DNA from: Amoebidium appalachense
Lineage: Eukaryota > Ichthyosporea
Reading direction: 5' to 3'
NCBI GenBank assembly: GCA_963693365.1
Contig: CAVNZM010000008.1
Coordinates: 6,076,001 to 6,140,000 of the forward strand
DNA: 64,000 bases
The notes beneath the pieces are model-generated. The model was not told where the DNA came from. It searched no databases and saw only the letters and a program-made list of their open reading frames with translations. The position numbers and the translations under genes were made by a program. Positions 32,124-64,000 of the stretch are shown in pieces. Every line of letters starts with the position of its first letter. The first letter of the stretch is position 1.

Positions 32124-32348
32124 GCACCCTCCAAGGTTCTCGAGAACTTTGGCTGCCTCAATACTCCGCTTGTTTCTACTACCACTGCCGACACGCCAGC
32201 GTGTGCCATGCGATGCAAAACAGACGCAGCGTGCCAACGGTTCACCTACTCAGCAACGACCAAGGCATGCAAGACATATGACGTGTGTACCCAGCCCGAC
32301 CCCTCCGCCCAAGGCACCGACATGTACCAATTTATGGCGGTCCGTTAG
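19948..32348 (+). CDS. Modular extracellular protein gene: repeated lectin-like A/B modules, EGF-like domains, PAN/apple C-terminus
   Basis: Exons on this strand are 19948-20154 (B1), 21031-21153 (EGF1), 21507-21842 (A2), 22366-22569 (B2), 23344-23466 (EGF2), 23797-24126 (A3), 24481-24681 (B3), 25102-25224 (EGF3), 25675-26004 (A4), 26347-26378 plus 31327-31505 (B4, split by a LINE), and 32125-32348 (PAN-like, with stop). Exon A1 (12021-12365, opposite strand) very probably belongs in front. Almost every junction is phase 1, so each exon is a symmetric domain unit. The repeat is A-B-EGF: A plus B resembles a galactose-binding-like/jelly-roll lectin domain (NGGFE ... GNLIDDV), and the 41-residue EGF has six cysteines. 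The 5' end and any signal peptide lie outside the window. A secreted or cell-surface adhesion role is inferred from domains. The LINE in B4 may disable the gene. Confidence 0.85.
21031..21153 (+). CDS. Exon EGF1
   Basis: This 123-bp exon encodes one EGF-like domain (GANECALGAHKC ... YLCQCNGGYVGDGVNC) with six cysteines. The NEC start and CxCxxGYxGDG ending fit the calcium-binding EGF type, although NEC is less typical than DEC. Splice sites are GCAG and GTAAG, phase 1 on both sides. Confidence 0.92.
21507..21842 (+). CDS. Exon A2 (first half of lectin-like module 2)
   Basis: This 336-bp exon encodes TYNLINGGFEDP, GWRSTEKNIEVWSN, AEVQAYQFSMLYQEISVIPG and a KGR segment ending VSVG. It is bounded by CCGCAG and GTAGG. 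Two cysteines at most are present, so the fold is probably not disulphide-based. Confidence 0.92.
22052..22131 (+). repeat. Composite homopolymer block C-A-G in intron
   Basis: A long C run (about 22061-22096) is followed directly by 12 A and then about 23 G. It is part of a class of C(n)A(n) tracts found throughout the window. The exact run lengths may be unreliable. Confidence 0.9.
22366..22569 (+). CDS. Exon B2
   Basis: This 204-bp exon encodes FTTSPSAWQRYNATWTVPAG and TGNLIDDVVFSPVRC. Its acceptor AG is formed by the last unit of a (CA)n repeat (about 22318-22365). The donor CTAC/GTACGT keeps phase 1. Confidence 0.9.
23344..23466 (+). CDS. Exon EGF2
   Basis: This 123-bp exon is the same size as the other EGF exons. 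It encodes ADSCSANTHNCHAQASC ... FTCTCNGGYVGDGVTC with six cysteines. The calcium-binding pattern is weakened because DSC replaces DEC. It is bounded by GCACAG and GTAAG. Confidence 0.88.
23797..24126 (+). CDS. Exon A3
   Basis: This 330-bp exon encodes YNILNGGFESP, YWRSTESNIEMWSS, FAEIQAYQYSMLYQDISV and AFSHKGRNGNDTL ending TIG. The donor GTGATG is followed after a few bases by a run of about 43 C in the intron. Confidence 0.92.
24481..24681 (+). CDS. Exon B3
   Basis: This 201-bp exon encodes GPATNMVELGR, FTTSPAAWRRYNVTWTVPAD and IGNFIDDIVLTPARC. It is the closest relative of the B4 exon and shows what the uninterrupted B4 start should look like. Confidence 0.92.
25102..25224 (+). CDS. Exon EGF3
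   Basis: This 123-bp exon encodes GADECLLGTHKCASTASC ... YTCQCNGGHVGDGTTC with six cysteines and a DEC start typical of calcium-binding EGF domains. Splice sites are CGCAG and GTATGT. Confidence 0.94.
25675..26004 (+). CDS. Exon A4
   Basis: This 330-bp exon encodes YYSISNGGFEFP, SWRSTESKVELWST, FAEIQAYQYSMLYQDISV and AHKGRNGNDTLNV ending TIG. It is most like A3, which suggests recent duplication of an A-B-EGF block. Confidence 0.93.
26347..26378 (+). pseudogene. 5' fragment of exon B4, cut by the LINE
   Basis: After a GCACAG acceptor the sequence encodes GAVTNMSTLGQ, matching the first 11 codons of exon B3 (GPATNMVELGR), in phase 1. At the point where FTTSPAAW should follow, an 18-bp repeat array begins. 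The rest of the exon resumes at about 31327. Confidence 0.8.
26379..26504 (+). repeat. Array of seven 18-bp repeats at the LINE 5' end
   Basis: Seven head-to-tail copies of TCGCACACATCGATTCAG are nearly perfect; only the last differs, at its final base. The array starts directly at the broken exon. Tandem promoter-like monomers at the 5' end are known in some LINEs (mouse L1, trypanosomatid SLACS), so these may be transcriptional units of the element. The unit length is a multiple of three and keeps the exon frame open. Confidence 0.9.
26609..27793 (+). CDS. LINE ORF1 protein
   Basis: This is a 394-residue basic protein. A heptad-rich coiled coil lies at about residues 72-122 (VLAELALVKKQLNELLPLKN onward), followed by a Ser/Thr/Gln-rich linker. 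A conserved-looking globular part starts near residue 215 (YFKVKHGRRPHRAIWSIFKA) and a charged C-terminus with four spaced cysteines follows (VSAKNACATRCRV). No CCHC knuckle is evident. A nucleic-acid-binding chaperone role is expected from LINE biology (trimeric coiled coil plus RNA-binding domain). The stop overlaps the ORF2 start in ATGCCTAA, a reinitiation-type arrangement. Confidence 0.85.
   Translation: MAHAYNRFRTSFKVPSTPITHVRPLKRPADTPTTDAQPEKHRLRLSATPIYNTLPIQNNTTPLRRNTITTMPKLSVDTVLAELALVKKQLNELLPLKNMIEKLQTENTQLKLTIDSLTAQLNISGSQNPKTHEQTSRDGDISTPTQNNTGPEAQLPAEFLEYANSRKTPELRQIAKETYASILAGNEYRRNSPPKPPAKGNTQANGNINIPPKYERVYFKVKHGRRPHRAIWSIFKALGFRCSRILCLSFIGYDVLEVAVRGDYNRAFIRDATKGCGSFFTHLPSYDPCAPENIQKADKERKVSAKNACATRCRVRISKAKEFLAKLENDATSVIDTDTKEPMFSGEKLLERKRRCEMEIELFCELFALAEGRAYDPVSDKWEPTPQVSDQTDA
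27786..28146 (+). pseudogene. LINE ORF2, N-terminal endonuclease part (before frame change)
   Basis: The frame starts MPNLSFFFWNARTLG, the expected WNAR(S/T)L-type opening of AP-endonuclease domains, followed by VICETQF with the catalytic glutamate. The frame closes shortly after a T6 tract near 28097-28102. The endonuclease continues in another frame from about 28100 (FVYYPPSMSVV, then GDFNTRL). One base of difference accounts for the break. Confidence 0.87.
28093..30981 (+). CDS. LINE ORF2, endonuclease C-terminus and reverse transcriptase
   Basis: The remaining endonuclease motifs GDFNTRL and SSDHSPILF come first. The RT then shows SCGPDGLPAGFLK, FRPITLTQVVRRFFEACLL, GFIDWKTAYDSVSPGLLW (first catalytic Asp), RGLLQGSLLSPFLFNLFIDD, and LLYADDLSLL (catalytic DD pair). 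The region after the RT is about 400 residues long. It includes a Cys/His-rich stretch near the end (ACPNNTHTHQFNRSCIAKC) that might bind nucleic acid. The frame is open to a TAG stop, followed by a (CA)n block. Confidence 0.93.
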   Translation: MFFTFVYYPPSMSVVELTHELSQLPMSTVILGDFNTRLHHTDTLQVSVGYPSKPPERAIPLARYVQSHTLRFPQISHAHNTDWGVAFWPSTMSKLSLPPNLSRSSDHSPILFLPKISLDLLPPPPPTFRLRLSQLKSQWGRVDVCVCYATKHPIYMRLLESAQARPDSHLVLDTCTNFIVDDLIDLGDYAGGGRKEYPDALLLPNTTPARLGEPLSQKESLRRLASMNRFGPPARIIGDTTGDPLIDSDKYFSELFKDRTPAQKPIVWPVDPSIPIESILPFFSPDAIWSVISSYSSSKSCGPDGLPAGFLKILVPSYPQKESDRAIKPDLTIMLSSLFSWCVKCGHVPSSWLDTLVIPIVKKDSEGPISSFRPITLTQVVRRFFEACLLRLFAHHPRFQSILHIHPCQSAFRKNNSCYVQIMALHDSMQVGAQYVGFIDWKTAYDSVSPGLLWEKLAARGVPHCIGVLLEALLSQTYGRAVVNGHLSYGFARTRGLLQGSLLSPFLFNLFIDDLAVKIYAENDDPINNFPPALLYADDLSLLARTPRRLQRLFDVVSEWCKANLMILNIDKCGVLVPDIANNLHTFTLSSKPVPIVPEYKYLGVPVDSVGVMFPHMVEKRVELARKRLAFFSANIFKDTPLHPSIRLTFIRTFVFPACEYGLPLLAAWIKKERTRALKPLANFLEAEVASFLSNNCCKPGPVTLSIYGLVPIAARVSYLALKFNKHISRLKKYLPSHPLFSIRPVPSSPLPSFLPSLSPSPLGTNTNKPRNSVCVTLDCHLLIKHVHNHKIITQYNKWKKIPHDTRPDESIHLEKLSLMSRFIYTDRLNHIAKYGTRKCITPKYILPSCRTGLSLADGIIDQLPRFYCTRAIQWRSNKYKVASFACPNNTHTHQFNRSCIAKCSLIDHIIPQHTHVTFTTDTQKDSLPVNYNILDFILNTRNYDLFIRCIDWLEKHITTKL
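30984..31138 (+). repeat. LINE 3' tail: (CA)n and poly(A)
   Basis: A CA repeat of about 60 bases starts right after the ORF2 stop. A unique stretch (about 31051-31089) and about 48 A residues follow. The poly(A) marks the 3' end of the retrotransposed copy. Confidence 0.9.
31296..31505 (+). CDS. 3' part of exon B4, possibly with a cryptic acceptor
   Basis: From 31327 the sequence encodes FTTSPAAWRRYNVTWTAPQG, RARLGFQAVPPLG and GNLIDDVSLIPLRC, ending at a GTGAGT donor in phase 1. Upstream, a 14-base C run and CCTGAG at 31290-31295 could act as a replacement 3' splice site. Starting at 31296 it would give a 210-bp exon, phase 1 to 1, close to the 201-207 bp of the other B exons. Whether this site is used is not known. 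Confidence 0.8.
31935..32124 (+). repeat. (CA)n microsatellite touching the PAN exon acceptor
   Basis: About 190 bases of CA repeat carry a short (CG)n insert (about 31985-31996). The last ACAG provides the acceptor of the final exon. Confidence 0.95.
32125..32348 (+). CDS. Final exon: PAN/apple-like domain
   Basis: This 74-residue exon has a phase 1 start and ends in TAG. It encodes VLENFGCLNT, PACAMRCKTDAACQRFTYSA, ACKTYDVC and a C-terminal DMYQFMAVR. Cysteine spacing (ACAMRC..D..C..F.Y....CK) is that of PAN/apple domains, which bind proteins or carbohydrates outside the cell. It gives the protein a C-terminus without a transmembrane segment or GPI signal, so secretion is likely. Confidence 0.87.
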
Positions 32349-32481
32349 GCTGCCAGACACTTTGGTGGCTCTTTGATTCGATTGATTTTAAGAGCCTATG
32401 GTATTGCGATTCAATCACTGGTGCCTGAATGTTTATGTTTTGAGGCAGTCCGAGAGAAGGCGTATCTTGATAACTCCACAT

Positions 32482-32569
32482 CTATGAAAACTACTCCGGG
32501 ACGTGTGTTGCCTCTAGGGGGACATCCCCTTAATCGAAAGTGAACCTGCAATTGTTGTAAACCACGGCA
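32482..32569 (-). repeat. Repeat B2' of DIRS copy 2
   Basis: This is an 88-bp reverse-complement match to B2 of the first copy with a few substitutions (for example TTAATCG for TTGGACG). It marks the 3' terminus of the element. Confidence 0.88.
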
Positions 32570-32698
32570 AGCCCCCAGTCATCAATTTATTGATCCGTGA
32601 GGTCCTTGTGCCCAAAAAATGGGGGAAGTCTTCGCCCCGTGAAAAAACAGCACGTATGTGTGGATCAATGGGGGTTGAGTGTGGGTGTAGGTGGGTGG

Positions 32699-33047
32699 GT
32701 GAAAAGAAAATATAGCTGTAAGGGCTGTAGGTGCTCAACACAAAAGATGTGTTTGTAGCTTACTGATCTGCTAAAAACTGTCGTGCTTATATACCTAAGC
32801 CTACCGATCCGAGCCAATCAAAATTGATCTAGTGATATGTGAAATCTGATCCGAGCCAATCAAAATCGGTCTAGTGATATGTGGAATCTGACGTTTTGAT
32901 TGGCTAATAGGTGCCCGTGTGCGGGCAGCCAACCGCGAACTGCTAAAACACGAAACGAAGCCTACATGGTTATGTCGATACCGAACACCCATCCTACGTG
33001 TTTACCCAGAAAAATGTTTATGTCAATAAATCCCACAAATAAAACCT
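32699..33047 (-). repeat. Repeat A2' of DIRS copy 2
   Basis: This is a reverse-complement match to the 351-bp A repeat with more changes, including differing forms of the tandem sub-repeats at 32810-32890. The TATA-like box is kept at 32786-32793. Confidence 0.88.
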
Positions 33048-33135
33048 CTATGAAAACTACTCCGGGACGTGTGTTGCCTCTAGGGGGACATCCCCTTGGA
33101 CGAAAGTGAACCTGCAATGGTTGTAAACCACGGCA
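33048..33135 (-). repeat. Repeat B1' of DIRS copy 2
   Basis: This 88-bp copy of B directly adjoins A2', reproducing the B1-A2 junction of the first element. Confidence 0.88.
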
Positions 33136-33169
33136 CGAGATTAGTATGCTTGCTCCAAAGGTTTCACTT

Positions 33170-33960
33170 AAGAATAGAGGCGAATACACGTTTGGTAGTG
33201 GCAGCAATGGAGGCCGGGCGAAGTCGAGTATAGATCAGGAAACAGTCGGAGGACCATCTGCCGAGTTGTTTGATCCGGGAGTCGTCGACCCCGGCCTCAG
33301 CCAGGGCTGTGGCCCCCCCAATTCGGAGGCTGTGGCCGGCAAACCGGGAGGGTGAGAGGCCAGCCCGTGAGAGGAGGGCACGGAAGTCGGCAGAGAAAGC
33401 ACCCTTGGTGTAGGGAATGCCACCGAGACTGAACAGGGGGTCGTCGGGTTGACCGGACGTTGTATCCAGGAACTGCCGGAGGATATGGGGGAGAAGTGGG
33501 TGAGAGGCAGGGCAGCTAGGGTGACGTTGACACCTCGGGCCTGTACATCCATCTTGGAGGTTGGCAGGTGGAGGGTGGCATGGGACAAAGTACCGGTGGG
33601 GGTGTAGCTGAAGGTCACGTCCTTCCGTTTAACGTGACGGGACGGGTCGAAGGAAGCCAGGGTCTTGGAGGTAAATTCCCCCGAACGGAGGAGACCACAA
33701 AAACCGACGATGAGGACCGTCCATAGCCGGAGATTGGCCGAGGAGGCCTTGGTGGGGCACTGGCCATGGAGTAGGCCGAGGTGGGAGGGCAGGAGGGGCT
33801 CCCTGGTAGATGATCGGGGCCGGATGTTGTGAGAAAGCTGCCGTCTGCCCACCCCTTGTAGGAACCAGGCCAGGGACTTGTCGTGGGGGTAGGGAGCAGG
33901 GAGGCCCATGTCGAGGTGGAGTCTGGTGATGGCCGAATTGTAGCCGGCCAAGGAAGAGGC
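33170..33960 (-). pseudogene. Tyrosine recombinase of DIRS copy 2, frameshifted
   Basis: It starts AGYNSAITRLHLDMGLP, shows FCGLLRSGEFTSKTL, and retains the C-terminal region with GHSLRIGG-type H-x-x-R in another frame, followed by LGRWSSDC and the tyrosine-bearing LIYTRLR. The first copy has a stop after LGR; this copy reads on, which identifies the likely catalytic tyrosine. At least one frame change occurs after LTHFSP. Confidence 0.82.
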
Positions 33961-34079
33961 CTGTACCCCTCGAAGGTGGCGTCGGTAGCAGGTTGTAATA
34001 CTATGATGTTTACGAGGGTATCACGGTAGCCGGCACGCACAATGAACACTGTGTAGCGACGGCCAATGAAGAGCATGTC

Positions 34080-34850
34080 TGGAATCATTCGTCACCGAGG
34101 GTGTAGAGACGGTCACGCATGGTGCTGATGTTGGCCGGCACCATGGTGAAGGCTGCCGTGGTCAACTCGGACTCGTCGGTACCCTCAGGTGCAGGGTCAG
34201 ATGCCACCCGGGGGGGGCGGGTTGGGTGCAGGGCCGATGCTGCGGCAAGGGCTGCCATAGCCTGGGTAGCCCCGTGGGTCTGGGCCACTGACTCGGCATA
34301 CGTTTTGACTTTCTCGGACACGCACACACGGTCTTGGCGTCCACAGTAGTGCGGTACACCTTAGGGTTCGTTGTGGGTCTGAACTTGGGAGACCCCGGGG
34401 GAGTTGGTAACCCACCGGGGGCTGCCTGTGCTGCAGGGGCCGGGCCCGCATGGGCAGGGCCATGGGGGGGTGCCCGGCCTGCTTCGAGCTGCTGTAAGCG
34501 CTACTCCATTCGTTGCATGAGAAGGTCTGTTTGGTCCTGTTTGGCTTTAGATTCGGTGACTTGGGCTGTTAAGTCGGTGATTTGGGTGCGGAGAAGATCA
34601 TGATGCTTCATAAGGTTCTCTACTGATTTCCCAGCTCTGTCGGGGATCAGAAGCAAAATTTCCCTCGTAATAAAACTATTAGCTGGCTGCGCGGCCGGTT
34701 GTGCCTTACTAAACCGGCCTCGGGAAAGAGAATATCCGCCCGGCTCTGTTTCGTTACCCTCCTATCCGGGGATTCCGCTTCCCGTTGACGTTTGCGGCTC
34801 GTCGGTGTCCCGGGGGGCTCCGTGGACCTGGATACCTCCTGAGAGGCCAT
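34080..34850 (-). pseudogene. gag-like N-terminal region of DIRS copy 2
   Basis: A methionine start at 34850 gives MASQEVSRSTEPPGTPTSRK and a basic nuclear-localisation-like KRQREAESPDRRVTKQSR. A second open piece (34085-34327) encodes an alanine-rich helix (TYAESVAQTHGATQAMAAL). The pieces are in different frames. The position before the recombinase supports gag. No similarity was seen to the proline-rich frame of copy 1, so the two copies may belong to different subfamilies. Confidence 0.5.
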
Positions 34851-34884
34851 GGATGGGTTCGTTTTGCCCTTTTAGGGGCCCAAT

Positions 34885-34947
34885 AGAAGTGGATGGATGA
34901 ACGAAGTGGATGGATGAATGGATGAACGAAGTGGATGGATGAACGTT
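34885..34947. repeat. Short tandem repeat of a GGATGAACGAAGT-like unit
   Basis: GAAGTGGATGGATGAA(C/T) units recur about three to four times in 63 bases, at the upstream edge of the second DIRS copy. Confidence 0.85.
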
Positions 34948-35335
34948 ACTACTGCCCACCCCCCCATTTCAGATTCAAAAAATGCCTTATCATACTTAGG
35001 TACTGTCAGAGTGCTAATTGCTCACTTATTGACACTTATTATAACTTTCTGAATATGGCCTAGTTAGCATTTGAAAAAAAATCAGGGTTATCATTACTAC
35101 AGTTATTGATACAAAGCATTCCGAAGAGCCGACTTCGATCGCGGCCTGACCCCTCAGGACTTGTGAATTCTCTGCATCACTCATGAGTAGCATGGCATCG
35201 ATCACAGCCAGATTCACAGATCTCGGTGTTCATTATTATTATCCGTGGGCATTGCCCCCCCCCCCCCTCCTCCGAGGCTCCTCCCTGCATATATGCATAT
35301 GTTACACCAGTTACGTTTACTTTATTTACAACTTC
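34948..35335. other. Intergenic stretch
   Basis: No gene was recognised. Complement positions 35321-35326 give AATAAA about 10 bases after the cyclophilin stop codon, a plausible polyadenylation signal for that gene. Confidence 0.5.
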
Positions 35336-52844
<17,509 letters not shown>

Positions 52845-53614
52845 TGTATCTCAGTGGCGGGCCAGAAGTGAGCGTGAGAGCGTGGGACGTGTTTCCACTT
52901 GCCCTTTGTTTATCTCTTTTTTTTGTTATTGTTGTTGTTGTTGTTGTTGTTGTTGTGTGTGTATGTGGGGGGGGGGGGGGGGGGGGGGGGTGCTTTTGTT
53001 TTGTTCGTTTGCTTGCTATTTAATGCACAGTGTGTTCCTTTTTGGTGTGGTGGGGGAGGGGAGAGAAGGGGGGGGGGGGCTTCCGAATGTATTTATCGAT
53101 ACGGAACTGAGACCCTGAAATCTTGAAAAACATGCGTACAGTAGTGAGTTATCACATGTTAGCGCATACCCTAAGGCCAGCACCCTACTAATGCTTGTTT
53201 TATTTTTGGCGGGCACCTCAGTAATGATATATTCGTAGTATTCAATAATAATCAATTTAACAAATCCAATTATACTATTGCTTAATGTTATTGGTATTGT
53301 ATTGTAGGCCAACGCTGTGGTGACTTCGAGTCTTTGCCCCGAGGAGCAAATATCCCCCTATAGGCCATTCGTTACATATGGCGCACCGGCCCCATTTGAT
53401 TGGCTGGGCTTGAGGGCACATTCATATGCCCTAAGATACGGTGAAGGTTAGGCTCTAATATTAGTCAGACGTCCACATGTACATGAACAGAAAGACCACC
53501 ATCAAAATGAAAGAGTAAAAAAAAAAATTTGCAAGTGATATAAAAAATGGCCCTTCGGGTTCTCGTACACACAGACCCACCTAACCCAGCACACACATAC
53601 ACACACACACACGT

Positions 53615-53661
<47 letters not shown>

Positions 53662-54981
53662 ATTAGGTACTCCCCCTCTCTGGCTTTCGAGACTTTCTTT
53701 CTCTCAGTCACTCGAGATCTGTCTGTTTCATTCTCGAGCTCTTAATTCTCTCTCTCGTGCTCCCCCAGCTAGCTAGCCTCTTCTCACCCCCCCTCCTAAG
53801 CTTCATCCCCTCCTCCCCCCTCCCAAACCCACCAGCCCCCTCTCCTCCCCTGAGTCCGACCCCCCCCCCCCCCCCCCCCCCCCTCCCTGCCCCCCCCCTC
53901 CCTCTCCCGCCCCGCCCAAAAAAAAAGAGAGACAGAAAGAAAGACACACATACACACACATACAGACACACGTACACACGTACACACTGATACACAATAT
54001 ATACGCCACGTGGACGGTGTCCAACAGCTGAACCCCCAATCACATGCCACAAAAATAAACCAGGCGAACAAAAAGGAAAAAAAATAAAAATGCAGTACTC
54101 CGCCAGGTTCTGCACATCTGCACACAACCGAATACCTGGGCAGGCCCTGTATGTACAGGTTGGCCCACTTACTCACTGCAAAAAAATTCATCTGTTTTGC
54201 AGCGTCATGTTGGCCACAAATTTGCGCAGCACTGCTTGGGTCAGGGGTTCAAATATCACTTACAATCCGGATCCATGTCTCATGCTGCCTATTAACAGCT
54301 TGATCAGGTTATAGGGCCCGGTGTATATACCTGTAGTACTGTAAGCCTACACTGCCCTTCACCCCGGGCCAGTGGCTTACACTACTGGGCCCCTCTACTG
54401 TGCAAGAACAAGTGTTTACTTTCGCCGTGCCCCTCTTCTGTGTTGTGGGGGCAATACAAATACATAACAAGTAATAATCATTGGCTAGGCATCTAGCCAT
54501 TATGAAAAAAGGTGCTGTTTAGACAACCGATAAGCACATGAAGGAGTGATATGGCAGCAGCTGCTCAAAGTCGACATCTAGAAGGGAAGAAAAAAGAAAA
54601 ACGAAGAAGACCCGCGAGTGCAAGCCATTTCAAACCGCGCAGCCTTGTGAAGCTTAATTAGGCCCCCACTATCCTGAGTTATGCTAATACAACTGTTCAC
54701 TGTCTTTTGCTCTACACATCGAACAACGTTCATTCCGTATGTTCTCTAGGATTCTTGTATGTGGTGATTGGAGACGATGAAAAAGGGCAACACCACACAT
54801 GATATTGTTTGTTTACACCTGAATGGCGGATTCCTTTCCACCGGCTATCGCGAGTATTCACAACCCATAATTCACCTCAGTATTCTTGTATCACTAACGT
54901 GAACATTGCTTTTACGGCGCCAACAGGCAGCCCAGAAACCCTATCTTCATTATAAAAAGGAGGGATTTTCCGAAATGATTA
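52845..54981. other. Intergenic region between convergent TSTD2-like and methyltransferase genes
   Basis: No gene was recognised. It holds (TTG)n at about 52920-52954, G runs near 52967-52990, a (CA)n at about 53608-53659, and C-rich sequence at 53790-53915. A possible exon-like piece after ATTGTAG at 53308 (QRCGDFESLPRGANIPL, then a stop) has no supporting homology. Confidence 0.6.
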
Positions 54982-59972
<4,991 letters not shown>

Positions 59973-60074
59973 TTTTTTAAAGAAAATTTTACTTTATTTA
60001 AACTGTCACTGACAAACCAGTTCCTCAACCTTAAATCATATCCCCCTTCCCCCCTGTCCTCACCTCCCCCTCTT

Positions 60075-60105
<31 letters not shown>

Positions 60106-60528
60106 ACACACATACACACCACGGCATGGCTAGACCTTAGCACACTTGTACATCTAATGCCGACCCAAAAGTCTCTTCTTTGGCCCATATCCAACACTGC
60201 ATCAGCTATGATTCATTCAATCTACAACCCCCTCCCCCCTCCCCTCCCCCCTCCCCGCGCCCACCTTCCCTCCACCCACCCATCCAACCCCTGCCCCTTT
60301 CAAAGCAGAAAGGGGAAAAAAGGGGGAAAGTGCAGAATATTTCATTCGCACCACCTATGCAGACGCGCACAGACCATGCGGAGAAGCAGGAGAACCGAAG
60401 GGCGGTAGCAGCGAGCAAAGAGAAAAGTTATCTCGTTAGAAGAGGCCCCCCCACCCCCCCCACCCCCACCCACCCCCTCCCCCCTCCCTCACCTCCTCTT
60501 TTTCTCACCTTCCAACATACATACAGCC
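59973..60528. other. Short gap between methyltransferase start and TTLL12-like gene
   Basis: No convincing exon was found. C runs occur at 60076-60103 and 60446-60485. The minus strand has an acceptor-like CTGATGCAG near 60200 followed by 19 open codons and a stop; this could be a terminal exon but lacks homology. Confidence 0.45.
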
Positions 60529-60663
60529 CTACTTTTTCTTTCCGTCAATTCTATTTGGCGGTGGTAACTGGTGGTGGCAATGGTGGTGGTGGTGGTGGTG
60601 GTGGTGGGGAAGGGGGGGGGGGGGGGGGGGGGGGGGGGAGGGGGAGGGGACGGGGGTGAATAC

Positions 60664-63675
<3,012 letters not shown>

Positions 63676-64000
63676 CTGCAGATAGTAAAAGGTTAAAGTT
63701 TAAATAAGTAAAGTTGAAGCATCGTGTGGAGTTTGGAGACTGTTTCAATTATTGTATTTATCCCACAACTGGATCTACAATGGTAAAGCCGAAGCTGGGG
63801 ATTTCTTTTCATGTCACAGTAACTTAGCCCGTGCACTGCCGTCTCTACCCCCTCCTCCCTCACCAAATGGAAACAAGTCACCGTCCCACCCTCCCCTCCC
63901 CCCTCCCCTCCCATCCCCCCTCCCCCCCCCCCCCCCCCCCCCCCAACCCTCTCGCCAGCAGCAGCAGCATGCTGAAAGGTACACGTTATGAAACACAGGC
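63676..64000. other. Upstream intron of TTLL12-like gene to window edge
   Basis: No exon was recognised. It contains a C-rich tract at 63845-63944 and a short CAG repeat at 63958-63968. Confidence 0.5.

Larger units (their letters stand above)
32482..34860 (-). mobile_element. DIRS-order element copy 2, internally deleted
   Basis: The element reads on the minus strand with its 3' end at 32482, 134 bp after the modular gene's stop. Repeats B2' (32482-32569), spacer, A2' (32699-33047) and B1' (33048-33135) are in the same order as in the first copy. The recombinase region (about 33170-33960) follows, then directly a gag-like N-terminal region (about 34080-34850). No A1 repeat was found at the upstream end, and no reverse transcriptase is present. 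It is therefore truncated at 5' and internally deleted. The upstream boundary is approximate. Confidence 0.88.

Noticed and set aside
53308-53362. Additional exon after the TSTD2-like gene
   Set aside because: It has an acceptor-like start and 17 open codons to a stop, but the TSTD2-like gene already ends at 52844 with a family-typical C-terminus and the peptide has no recognised homology.
60118-60200. Terminal exon of the TTLL12-like gene (19 codons)
   Set aside because: The phase fits and a stop follows, but there is no similarity to TTLL12 and no clear polypyrimidine tract; left unannotated as an exon.

Overview
The window comes from an intron-rich eukaryotic nuclear genome, most likely a protist, alga or unicellular relative of animals. 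The evidence is GT-AG spliced genes with short exons, GC-rich third codon positions, and very abundant (CA)n/(TG)n microsatellites and C/G homopolymers. The taxon cannot be named from sequence alone. Most long open frames in the region are repeat artefacts or antisense shadows of transposon genes.

Region 1 (1-19764) is dominated by two nearly identical Ty1/copia retrotransposons in opposite orientation. Copia-1 (minus strand, 1-11222) is interrupted inside gag by a 4212-bp DIRS-order (Ngaro/PAT-like) tyrosine-recombinase retrotransposon with textbook split direct repeats and no target duplication (5412-9623). Copia-2 (plus strand, 12722-19764) is structurally complete with both LTRs. The 1.5 kb between them carries one exon on the minus strand. 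Flanking 5-mers (GTGCT at 11223, AGCAC at 19765) show that this segment has most likely been inverted by recombination between the two facing LTRs.

Region 2 (about 12.0-32.35 kb, plus strand once the inversion is undone) is a modular extracellular protein gene. It is built from a repeated trio: module half A (110-115 residues), module half B (67-70 residues) and a 41-residue EGF-like domain, each on its own exon. It ends in a PAN/apple-like exon. Nearly all junctions are phase 1. Copia-2 sits in its first intron, a LINE (about 26379-31138) splits the fourth B exon, and a second, internally deleted DIRS-type element (about 32482-34860, minus) lies just after its stop codon.

Region 3 (35.3-64 kb) holds four host genes whose exons could be joined in frame. 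These are a secretory-type cyclophilin (minus, 6 exons, 200 aa), a TSTD2-like rhodanese protein (plus, about 12 exons, about 454 aa), an EEF1AKMT4/METTL13-type methyltransferase (minus, 7 exons, 223 aa), and a TTLL12-like gene (minus, four exons of its N-terminal part, no room for a TTL catalytic domain before the next gene). Their introns are packed with CA/TG repeats and homopolymers that often touch the splice sites.

The cyclophilin and the TSTD2-like gene are divergently arranged across about 2.9 kb. No RNA genes, CRISPR arrays or prokaryotic features were found.
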